Source: Stentor coeruleus
Taxonomy: Eukaryota > Ciliophora > Heterotrichea > Heterotrichida > Stentoridae
Assembly (NCBI GenBank): GCA_001970955.1
Contig: MPUH01000647.1
Coordinates: forward strand, 1-41,840
Direction of reading: 5' to 3'
DNA: 41,840 nucleotides
The position numbers and the translations under genes are program-made. Below, piece by piece: positions 29,369 through 38,020 of the stretch. Every line of letters begins with the position of its first letter. Position 1 is the first letter of the stretch. The notes under the pieces were generated by a model that did no database searches, was not told the origin of the DNA, and saw only the letters and a list, made by a program, of their open reading frames with translations.

Positions 29369-30241
29369 ATGAAAACTTTTATCCTTCTCTGCTGTATTAT
29401 ATCTGTATTCAGTTGGCAATTACATTCAGACTACAAGAAAATGTGTAATGGCAAAATTGGAAATTGCTACACTTTCTGGAATGATACTACTGGAATTGTC
29501 CCAAATATACCTTGGGGTGATATAGATTATTGGGAAAATGACTATGCTTATTATCAAGGTGCTAACATGAGTGTAGGATGGGCTCAAGCAACAGCTATGG
29601 CAACAACATATAGTTTATGGCTTTATAGACACAAAGCAGCTTCAGATAATTATGATTTCGTAGTCTCAGAAGCATCTGTAATCCTCAACTCATTAAAATT
29701 TGGCTCAATGGACTGTAGACCTCCTAACCAAATAACAACCAATTATAAATATCTCCAACATATGCCTTTTATCTCAGTAGATGGTTACACTCATAGATTC
29801 TATGGTAAAAATCAAATGCCTTTCAACTATCTTGATATTAAAAATTATTGCAATAGAACTATACTTGAATCCTATAAACTGGCAAATGAATATTCAATAT
29901 TATTTACAGAATATTCAAATGTATATGTAAAAAGTTTCAGTTATAATTTATGGGTTCAAAATTTTAGAGGTGCTGGATTTGGTCTTGTAAGTATTGCAAA
30001 TGATTATAGATTTGCTGCTATTGATGGTTATTATCCTGATGGGGTTTATAGAGTTACTTCACCTATTCTTTATTACTATCCTGCAGTGGTAGTTGGAATT
30101 TGGCTTCCAGGAAACGGGACGACATTTTTGCTGACCTATGCTTTTGGGGCAAAAAGTGAATTGACTAATTTCCTCTGGGTGAATTTCGACCTAGTCAGTG
30201 TCAAGAACTTCATGACCTTTTTGCAGCCTGTTTATGACTAG
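29369..30241 (+). CDS. Secreted papain-fold protein, probably catalytically dead
   Basis: Frame of 290 residues with a clear signal peptide (MKTFILLCCIISVFSW). The layout recalls C1A cysteine peptidases, perhaps closest to cathepsin X/Z: SVGWAQATAMATTYSLWLYR (about 68-87) sits where these enzymes have GSCWA plus the active-site helix, followed by a Leu/Ser-rich helix and a CRP loop. The end has AVVVGIWLPGNGTTFLLTYAFG (about 239-260), where family members have HAV...GYG...NSWG. Here the active Cys is Gly70, the His position is Pro238 and the Asn-Ser-Trp-Gly is YAFG. All three catalytic residues are therefore replaced, so it would be a binding or storage protein rather than a protease. The fold assignment is by eye and moderately sure; the open frame and signal peptide are firm. 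Confidence 0.65.
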   Translation: MKTFILLCCIISVFSWQLHSDYKKMCNGKIGNCYTFWNDTTGIVPNIPWGDIDYWENDYAYYQGANMSVGWAQATAMATTYSLWLYRHKAASDNYDFVVSEASVILNSLKFGSMDCRPPNQITTNYKYLQHMPFISVDGYTHRFYGKNQMPFNYLDIKNYCNRTILESYKLANEYSILFTEYSNVYVKSFSYNLWVQNFRGAGFGLVSIANDYRFAAIDGYYPDGVYRVTSPILYYYPAVVVGIWLPGNGTTFLLTYAFGAKSELTNFLWVNFDLVSVKNFMTFLQPVYD

Positions 30242-30377
30242 TTCAATTAGAAATTAAGTTATTTACCTTTTTATAAACATGTGTTAATATTTACATATAA
30301 ATTGCATAACATTGTAAAGAAGAATAACATTTTTATATGCTTTTCTTATAACTATCTATTATTTTTTCCCTTTTCTT

Positions 30378-31508
30378 CTAAAAACTATGAGTTTTTAATG
30401 GTAAAAGCCCAGCCAAATTGCTGCTACTGAATTGTTTGTATAAAAAAATAAGCACTGCATCAGTAGAGAATTGAGTAATAAAACTATATCTTCCTTCATA
30501 GAAATAATAATAAAAACCCCACCAGGATAAACAAAGTAATAATGGAAGGATTATATAAATTCCTCCGATAATCTTAACATTTTTAAACCCAACAAGTTTT
30601 ATAAATGATTTATTCTTCAAGTATCTTATATATAATACTAATAAATATCCTCTTTCTAATGCCCATAAAATACCTTCTGTTCTTCCAAATATATCAAAAA
30701 ACTCTAAAGATTCACTTCTTATAATATTCACTATTGATATTATTAGCTCAAAAGAAAAGATACCGATATACACATAAAAATCTTTATCTCCTATAGAAAA
30801 GTCTTTTGGGCTGAATTTATCTGCTGCAAGGAGTATTAAAATACCAATTATAGAAACTTCAGAAAACGTAGAGAAGAAACTTGAAAAAACTAAGATAAAC
30901 TTATAACTCTCACCATCGATACCATAAATTGAATAATAAAGAGAGTTAAAAACTGAAGCTAATAAAAATAGAGCTGATAGGATAAAAATAAATGTTATAG
31001 GGATATCTTCAACCCTTTCTTTATATATTTCATAAATACATAATATGATGATTATAAGTTTGTTTAGACAAGTAAAGAAGTAAATGTATCCTAGATTTGA
31101 GACATCATATGAATAGAATTTTGTCACAGAGTCTTTTAAAGTTAATTCAACTTTTATTGGTGTATGATTAGGTAATGATTTTTTGCAATCAGCAAGGTAA
31201 AAATAATTCATAGCTTTAATTGTTATATTTCCTTGATCATCACTACTCCAAGACCCATGTGATGGGGAAGATAATTCAATTGTAATCCCGTTAAAGTCAT
31301 TACAGTTAGGATTTACGAGTAGTTTTTCACTAGCAAGTATTTGTAAATCAAATCTAGCATTTGATCTTACTTTATCACTTTCTAATTTGCAAATAATTCT
31401 ATACCCAACATTTTCACCCCAAAACCTTCCTATATAAACAGGAGGTCCACTATATAACTGTTTCGTAATGATTTTACCATAAGCTAATAAAGGTAAAAAC
31501 CATATCAT
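30378..31508 (-). CDS. GOST/GPR180-like seven-span membrane protein
   Basis: Frame of 376 residues: a short signal peptide (MIWFLPLLAYG), a lumenal or external domain to about 140 containing cysteines and Asn-glycosylation-type sites, then seven hydrophobic spans from about 143 to 365. The layout of a beta-rich N-terminal domain plus seven spans, with LLAADKFSPKDF between the third and fourth spans, resembles the GOST family (GPR180, TMEM145, GPR107). Those proteins act in the secretory pathway or as receptors. No ligand can be inferred. It is separated by 125 bp from the next minus-strand gene. Confidence 0.65.
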   Translation of the reverse strand: MIWFLPLLAYGKIITKQLYSGPPVYIGRFWGENVGYRIICKLESDKVRSNARFDLQILASEKLLVNPNCNDFNGITIELSSPSHGSWSSDDQGNITIKAMNYFYLADCKKSLPNHTPIKVELTLKDSVTKFYSYDVSNLGYIYFFTCLNKLIIIILCIYEIYKERVEDIPITFIFILSALFLLASVFNSLYYSIYGIDGESYKFILVFSSFFSTFSEVSIIGILILLAADKFSPKDFSIGDKDFYVYIGIFSFELIISIVNIIRSESLEFFDIFGRTEGILWALERGYLLVLYIRYLKNKSFIKLVGFKNVKIIGGIYIILPLLLCLSWWGFYYYFYEGRYSFITQFSTDAVLIFLYKQFSSSNLAGLLPLKTHSF

Positions 31509-31633
31509 TTTTAATATAATTATATATTAATCCTATTATATAAACATCAAATCCTTAACACTTAAATCTTTATTGTAAATCATACAAATTTAATCCTATT
31601 ACAATATAAACGAATTAATGATTATTTTGAGCA

Positions 31634-34600
31634 TTATATATCAAATCCAGTAACATCAATAATTTCTTCAACCATATATTCAAGTAGCATATCCGCAATA
31701 TCAAGTTTCAATTGTGTTTCTTCAAACTCATACTGTATCCATGCATAATCATTTTCATAAGCTTCTCTTGATAACAGTTTCACAAGTCTATCTTCTCTCA
31801 ACTGATTAACAGCTTCTTCAGTAAATCCAGACGTGCCAAATGTGTCAATATTCACAATCTTCCCAGTTTTTGCATCATTCCAAGCACAAAGTTCCTTATG
31901 AACTTTAATAGCTACTTGTTCAATATTATAAAACCTTTCTTTTTTAGGTTTTTCAACACTCCATGGTAAAGCTTTTCTAGGGACAATTTTATATAAACTC
32001 TGATTGATACAATCAAAAATCAATCTTTTATGATTCCTCACAGTAAAAGGTTCAGATTGTGATATATTCAAATAATACTGTGGGTCAACAATTGGTTCTT
32101 GTAAATTAGGAAAATACCCTGAACCGATTTCACTTTCTTGCATCATAGATAATAATTCAATAGGATCGTCCATTAACTCTTGATGAACTTCATGTAATAT
32201 TTTCCCTCCACAATCAGAAAATATAGACTCGACATAATTGGTTAGATTATCATCACATATAGCTAAACGAAGATCTTCATTTATTAAAGCTATCTCATTC
32301 ATAAGAATTGCAATAACAAGTTCTTCTGATAACATAGTCAATGAATCACAAGTAATCATCCAACAAGCTTCATATATTTCTTCAAATACCCATAGTCCTA
32401 GTTGATCTAAAGATGCATCAATTATTATTTCATTCAAATCTATATCTTCTGACATGGCAACTTCATTTACCCAGATTATCCCTGAAGATGGGGATCTTAT
32501 TGTAGACCCAAAATGTGATGCTTCTACACTTAATAAATCGTCTAATATTGGAGGGTTTTCTATTATTAAAGGTTTTTCGCACTCTTCAGAACCTTGTGGA
32601 AGAGTATTAGCTTGAGGTTTTAAAGGAAAATTAATATAATCATGTATTTGTTCTTCAGTAAAATGCTCTTCGAATATCTCATGTGTTTGAAACTCTGTTA
32701 TTATTTGTTCTTCAATTTCTTTTATTTGCTGAGTTCCAATCATTTGCTTTAATATCAGGTCAAGTTCATCTGGAGTTTTATCTTGGGCGAATTGTATTAA
32801 TGTTTGCCTTAGATCTGATTGATATGATGATGTTTTTTCTTCATTAGATATAGACATAGCTAAAGCATCTTGAACAGCTTTTATGTTTTCATCAAACATA
32901 TGGTTAATGTTTTCTGATCGCCTGTTGATAATATCTTGGAATATTCTGACGATTTCAGGCTCTGACCCTGAGATTAAAGCGATTTGTTTGATTTCTTCAA
33001 GGTCTCTATTCCTGAGTACTTCTAAATGTTCTTTTTTACTTGCTTTTAATGACTCTGGGGTCATAAGTTTTTCGATTTCTTTAGTTTCTTGTTCTAATGC
33101 TGTGAGAGTTTTCTGCTCAAGTTCTAGTCTTTGGCTGATTTCGCTTAGGTTGAGATTTTTCCCGTCAAATATTGGTGAAAGGATAACGAAATCTGATTTG
33201 GATTCCTCATCACATAAAGAGTCATCAAGGTTTAAAGCTGGTTTTTTAGTTATCCCAATAGGTTTTTCTTGATTATTAGACCTTTCAGATTTGATTATAA
33301 GCTTTTTCTCTTTTTGTTCTTCTTTAAGCTTAAGGACTCCAATGATTTTTTTAACTTCTTCATCTTCTTCTATAAACGAGTCTGGATTTTCTGGGTACTG
33401 TTTTTTATACATCCATGAATTTGAGTCTTCTAACGCTTTACTTCTTATACTGATTGAATGGAACTNAATTTTTTTAACTTCTTCATCTTCTTCTATAAAC
33501 GAGTCTGGATTTTCTGGGTACTGCTTTTTATACATCCATGAATTTGAGTCTTCTAACGCTTTACTTCTTATACTGATTGAATGGAACTGTGCTTTAAGTT
33601 CCTGACGGGTTAAACAGCTACGGAACCAGGCTTGGATTNTGTGCTTTAAGTTCCTGACGGGTTAAACAGCTACGGAACCAGGCTTGGATTTTTATAGCTG
33701 CTTGTTCTTTTATGCTTATACTTGGGGTTTTACTCCTACTCAAATTACGGATTTTCTTTTTTATATTTTCTAGTTTTTCCTCTACCTCACCTTGTTTTAA
33801 AATTTCTCCATACCTTATTTCCTGAAGTAAGTTACTATTTTCACTTGAACCTTCACGACCATGAGCTGGCATTGACACACTAACTTTAGGTAAACTGAAT
33901 TCTGATTGAGTTTTCTTACTAACTATATCATTAACAACATTAGTTGAATTGACTTTAGAATTAAAAAGCTCATAGTTTTCGAAATTCCCAAAAGCTTTGC
34001 ATTGTCTTCCATCTATATTAAGGTTTTTTATTGAATCATTTGATATGTTTTGATATTTGTTATCTTCGCTGTTACTTGATTTTTCTTTATCGATATTATG
34101 CATCCATTTTGCTTCAGGACATCGATGAAGGATTCTTTTGACGGATTTCTTTTTTTTAAGCTTTTTAGGCTTTTTTTCAATAATTTGTCTTGAGATTATG
34201 TCGAGGTATTTGAGTTGGGAGATTCTTCGGTTTTCTTTTTCGATTTTCAGTTCTTCATCTCTTTCTTGGCTTTTTTTTCTGAAGTTTTTTTGTTTTTTTA
34301 GATAAGATTTTATTTCTGGGTTGCTTATATGTGCGCATTTTTGTCTGAAGATTAGATCGTCACAACTTGGCTTGTGTTCATGTTTTTTTTTTAGTCGTCT
34401 TGGAGGTGTGCATGTGAGTTTTTCACCTATGTTGTAGTCTTTTTTTCTTTCAGATGATTTTTGAATACGTTTTTCGTCTGCACCCCAGGGGAGTTTAGGT
34501 TTGAATTGCTTTTGCTTAAATTTTATAAGATTTTCTTTACGGGCTAAGCGATTGAATTCTTCGATATTTTTTTTCATCAACTCTTTTTGTTCCTTGCTAT

Positions 34601-35156
34601 GTTTTTCTGTGTACTCTGAAGTAATTTTATTTTTCTTATGTTTTTTTAACGACTTATTCACCAGTAATTTAATAGATTTTTTCTTTTCTGGAGTTAGTTC
34701 CTGCAGAGGAGGTTTCGCTTTAACTGTAGTTTTTTTATGTCTTTGCATAATATTAACTTCATTATTTTTCCTTGGCTTTATCCTACAGCTCTTAACCTTA
34801 GCCAATTTAGGAGATTTGTTTTTAAGCGCCTTTCCTATGATTTTCTCATTTGGAATTTTTATCTTCGGTTTTAATATCCTCGTTGACTTACATTCAAATG
34901 AAGTTGGAATCGAATTTCTTCTAGTCTTTTTTTTACAAAGTTCTATAGGATAAGGTAATCTAGGAGTATAATCATCATTTACAGTAACAATCGATTCAGA
35001 GCTTAATCTACGTCCTAATACAGGAACTGAAGGTGGTCTAAGCAAAGTTATTGCATTATATGCTTCACTTATATCTGGAACTGATAAGTTGCTTACAGCT
35101 ATTGAGAACTTCGATAATTTTGAAATTCTTTCTAATGACTTTGCTTCATTCAGCAT
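31634..35156 (-). CDS. Large IQ- and DUF4378-containing protein (TRM/CAP350-like)
   Basis: Two minus-strand frames (35156-33618 and 33535-31634) are one gene broken by two assembly joins. Removing one copy of each repeat (123 nt and 52 nt) from 3523 nt leaves 3348 nt, an exact multiple of three: 1115 residues. The N-terminal half is basic and Lys-rich with RKKSQERDEEL-type coils. An IQ motif (AAIKIQAWFRSCLTRQE, about 485-502) should bind calmodulin. An acidic, helical middle follows. The C-terminus matches DUF4378: RLIFDCINQSLYKI, then EQVAIKVHKELCAW, then KLDIADMLLEYMVEEIID, which corresponds to the M2 motif shared by plant TRM proteins and animal CAP350 and used to bind TON1/FOP. A basal-body or cortical microtubule role is likely. 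Confidence 0.8.
33345..33690. other. Two assembly joins (N at 33466 and 33639) with duplicated flanks
   Basis: First join: 33345-33465 equals 33468-33588 but for one base. Second join: 33588-33638 equals 33640-33690. Both repeats lie in the coding sequence of the IQ/DUF4378 gene and disappear as duplications if contig overlaps are merged, which restores the frame. Confidence 0.88.
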
Positions 35157-35574
35157 ATCTGTTTTAAATATTATAAGAAATTACCCGGTCTAGGTTTTAA
35201 TCTTGATGATTAAAGACAAAGAGCAGGATTTAGGCTTTTTTAATGAGGTTTTATAGAAGAATATGGGAATATTAGAATATGTGATGAAAAGCTAAGGGTT
35301 TTTATAGGGTTTTAAGGTAAATTTTGTTTTTAATAATTGGTAGATGGTAATAAGAGAAAAGATATTAGGCTAAAAAGAAGTAAATAATAAGAATGATATA
35401 AATAAACATGGGTTTAGTATATTTTACTAGAATAAGTATCGATTTCAACAAGATTTTTATATAAATCTAACAAAATGCGCTTTAAAAACTAATAAACTTT
35501 TATAATTATGACAAACTAACACCCAGTTATAACCCAAAAACTAAAAATTCTTTTATTATTAAGAATAAAAACTA
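35157..35574. promoter_or_regulatory. Spacer holding the promoter of the IQ/DUF4378 gene
   Basis: AT-rich sequence between the syntaxin gene end and the start of the large minus-strand gene. Nothing specific is visible beyond the expected promoter and 3' end functions. Confidence 0.4.
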
Positions 35575-36438
35575 TTAAAGCGTAGTTGCTGTAGCACTAG
35601 GAACTACAATAATCACCATCAATATCAAGACAATAATCAAAATACAACATTTCCTATTCCTCGTCGACTCCTGAAGTTTCTTAGCTTCAACCAACGCTTT
35701 TTCCCCTTGTTTCACATAATCCGCTGCTTTATCAACATGTTTTTCTATACTATTCAGCAACTCCCCTTGTGAATGAACCAATGCTGCAAGATCTAAAAAC
35801 ATTTGATGCATTGACATAATATTCTCTTCTAAAATCCTAATATCTTTAAGCCTATCTTCAATATCATTTACCATCCTTATAACATCTGTATGAGCTCCAA
35901 GCATTTTTTGCTGAACAATCATTTGAGCTTTAGATGGATCATCAATACATTGTTCAATAACATCATCAGAAATATTTTCATCCATCATTCTCAATTGATT
36001 CCCAGTCTTATTTCTTGCTGCAAGATTAAAAGCTTCTTGTGCTTGTTCTGAATCCCCAAGAGCTTCTTGAAATTGTTTAACTAAAGTTGCATGCATTGTT
36101 GTTCTCATACGACCAGAAACATCGCTACTATTATTTTTAGCTTCTTCTACTATAGGTTTTAAACTTTCAATTATATCACGAACTTTACCTAATTCGCATG
36201 TATTTTCAGTAAGAATTGATCTAAGGGAATTATTGATTTCTTGTTCTTGTTCACTGGTTGTTGAACGATTAAATGAGTCTTTAAGTTTTTTGATTTCTTC
36301 AGTGTTTCGACGAACTTTATCTATTGAGACTTGGGCTGTACGGATTGTTGTTAGAAAAGAATCGGCGGTTGCAACGGGGATTGGGATGCTTTCTGTATTC
36401 CCAGCTAGGGATTTTAGTTCTTGAAGACGGTCTAGCAT
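35575..36438 (-). CDS. Syntaxin (Qa-SNARE)
   Basis: Frame of 287 residues with the full syntaxin plan: an N-terminal helical (Habc-like) region to about 165, a SNARE motif at about 190-250, and a C-terminal membrane anchor (CCILIIVLILMVIIVV, about 263-278). Within the SNARE motif, MFLDLAALVHSQGELLNSIE closely follows plasma-membrane syntaxins, with the zero-layer glutamine in SQGELL. It should pair with other SNAREs to drive fusion at the cell surface or a late compartment. A pair of cysteines before the anchor could be palmitoylated. The start at 36438 (MLDRLQEL) is the first Met of the frame. Confidence 0.93.
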   Translation of the reverse strand: MLDRLQELKSLAGNTESIPIPVATADSFLTTIRTAQVSIDKVRRNTEEIKKLKDSFNRSTTSEQEQEINNSLRSILTENTCELGKVRDIIESLKPIVEEAKNNSSDVSGRMRTTMHATLVKQFQEALGDSEQAQEAFNLAARNKTGNQLRMMDENISDDVIEQCIDDPSKAQMIVQQKMLGAHTDVIRMVNDIEDRLKDIRILEENIMSMHQMFLDLAALVHSQGELLNSIEKHVDKAADYVKQGEKALVEAKKLQESTRNRKCCILIIVLILMVIIVVPSATATTL

Positions 36439-36938
36439 TTTTTATTAGACGTCATTGTGTTTGAAATAGATTAGAGGGAAAAGGAGTTATAAGAAGATAA
36501 GAAATATGCGATGATTGATTTAGCAGAGGATTAGAAAAGTAGGTTTTGTAGTGAAAATATTGGTATGCTTTTGTATTAGTGTTTAAGTTAAGAGGTAAGC
36601 TTAATGTATTTGATAGATTAGAAAAAAATAGTTAAAATTTATGATGGAATTTTGGAATTAGAAATAAGGCTTTTAAGGATTTTTTGAATGTGGCAGTGGG
36701 GTTTGTTTATAAAAGTTAAGGTATAAAGTGGTAGTGATGATTGCATGAAGCTATAATCAATAAAATTACAATAAATACTAAATATATTATCTCTTAAAAC
36801 TCCAAATATCATAAAAAAAAATATTGCTTTACTTATTAACCACATAAAAAGCATAGTTTATATTAATAACTCAACATAAAACATAAAAAAAACCTTCTGC
36901 AAACCACTATCTAACCAAAATAGCAGCTTCCTTACTCT
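36439..36938. promoter_or_regulatory. Spacer with promoter of syntaxin gene
   Basis: No gene is visible. A minus-strand frame at 36854-36639 is AT-driven and unsupported. The stretch next to 36438 should hold the syntaxin promoter. Confidence 0.4.
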
Positions 36939-37154
36939 TTAAAGCATAACTCGATAATCTTCTAGCATGTTCTTATAATTAATCAATTCTAACCTATCCT
37001 CATCAAAATCATTCAATATTTCTTCTATCTCTTGAGGTTTAGAAAAAAACCCCTTCTCCTCAACACTAAATGCCAAATACATAACATCCCAAATATTATT
37101 AAAAATCCTCAGCCTAAACGCATACATAAAATAAAAACATACTAATCCTTTCAT
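36939..37154 (-). CDS. Small protein of 71 residues, unassigned
   Basis: A short frame starting MKGLVCFYFMYAFRL, a hydrophobic/aromatic N-terminus, and ending with an acidic helical part (EEILNDFDEDRLELINYKNM). The acidic amphipathic end is unlike chance AT-rich translation, and the frame sits 52 bp from the end of the coiled-coil gene on the same strand, a normal spacing here. No family is recognised; it could also be the relic of a longer gene. Confidence 0.4.
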   Translation of the reverse strand: MKGLVCFYFMYAFRLRIFNNIWDVMYLAFSVEEKGFFSKPQEIEEILNDFDEDRLELINYKNMLEDYRVML

Positions 37155-37206
37155 ATTATTCTAACTTTTAAATAAAATTTTGTAAATTACCAAAATCATA
37201 TTCCTA

Positions 37207-37965
37207 CTAATTTTTAGGGTAAATCGTCGGTTCATTTCCATTATAATTCGATACATTCAAACTCCCCGACATTGCTTGTTCTAACTCTTCATATGCTGAT
37301 CTTTGCATCATTTGACTATTCTGCAATCTTTGTATAAGCTCAAGTTCTTCTTGTTCCATTCTAGCAATCTCATCTTCTTTTTGTTGTTTTTTTATTTTCT
37401 CTTCATCTATTTTTCTTTCAAGTTCAGCACGTACCCTAGCTTTTCTCTCATCTTCAGCTATTCTTCTTTTCTCATCAGCCTCTCTATGCATATTTTTTAT
37501 ACTCTGAGTTACTGTTGTTTTTTCTAATAAATCAAGGTTTTTATTTTGCTCAATCAAACTTTGGTTTTCTTTTTTTGATAATTTTATTGCTGTAACTTCT
37601 TCTTTTAACTTTTTCATCATTTCTTCACGTGTTGTCATTCTTGCTTGTTTCGATTGTTCTTTGGCAATTTTGTTAAGCTCAAGACGGGCTTTTTCATCTT
37701 CCATGCGTTTGATTTTTTCTTCTTCTTTTACTCGTTGCTCTTCTATCATTTGGGCTTTACGTTGCATGATTTCACGAGCTTTGTTACGAGTTTCTTCGAT
37801 TTTTTTTAGAGATCGCTGCTCTTCTAGTTTTAATAAGGCGATACGGTTAGAAAGCAGTTGGGCATCTTCTTCAGCTTGTTTGCGAAGGCTTTTGGCTTCA
37901 ACGAATTTACTGTGTTCGTTTATGATTTCTTCTTCATAGGTTTTGTTTGTCAAGGTTGTTGACAT
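37207..37965 (-). CDS. Coiled-coil protein
   Basis: Frame of 252 residues, almost wholly alpha-helical and rich in Glu, Lys, Arg and Gln. Heptad-like text runs from about 10 to 230 (for example EARLELNKIAKEQ-type repeats and RAELERKIDEEKIKKQQKED). The short tail is polar (SGSLNVSNYNGNEPTIYPKN). Such proteins are common in ciliary and cortical structures, but nothing specific identifies it. It is divergent from the TTLL gene with only 55 nt between the two start codons. Confidence 0.85.
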   Translation of the reverse strand: MSTTLTNKTYEEEIINEHSKFVEAKSLRKQAEEDAQLLSNRIALLKLEEQRSLKKIEETRNKAREIMQRKAQMIEEQRVKEEEKIKRMEDEKARLELNKIAKEQSKQARMTTREEMMKKLKEEVTAIKLSKKENQSLIEQNKNLDLLEKTTVTQSIKNMHREADEKRRIAEDERKARVRAELERKIDEEKIKKQQKEDEIARMEQEELELIQRLQNSQMMQRSAYEELEQAMSGSLNVSNYNGNEPTIYPKN

Positions 37966-38020
37966 TTCGTCTTTGATATTATATTTAAATTAATAATTCA
38001 TTTGAAATTATTCATATCAA
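37966..38020. promoter_or_regulatory. Very short bidirectional promoter
   Basis: Only 55 nt separate the start codons of the coiled-coil gene and the TTLL gene. Both 5' untranslated regions must be extremely short, or promoter elements must lie inside the coding sequences. If TTLL begins at Met4 of the frame the gap grows to 64 nt. Confidence 0.7.
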
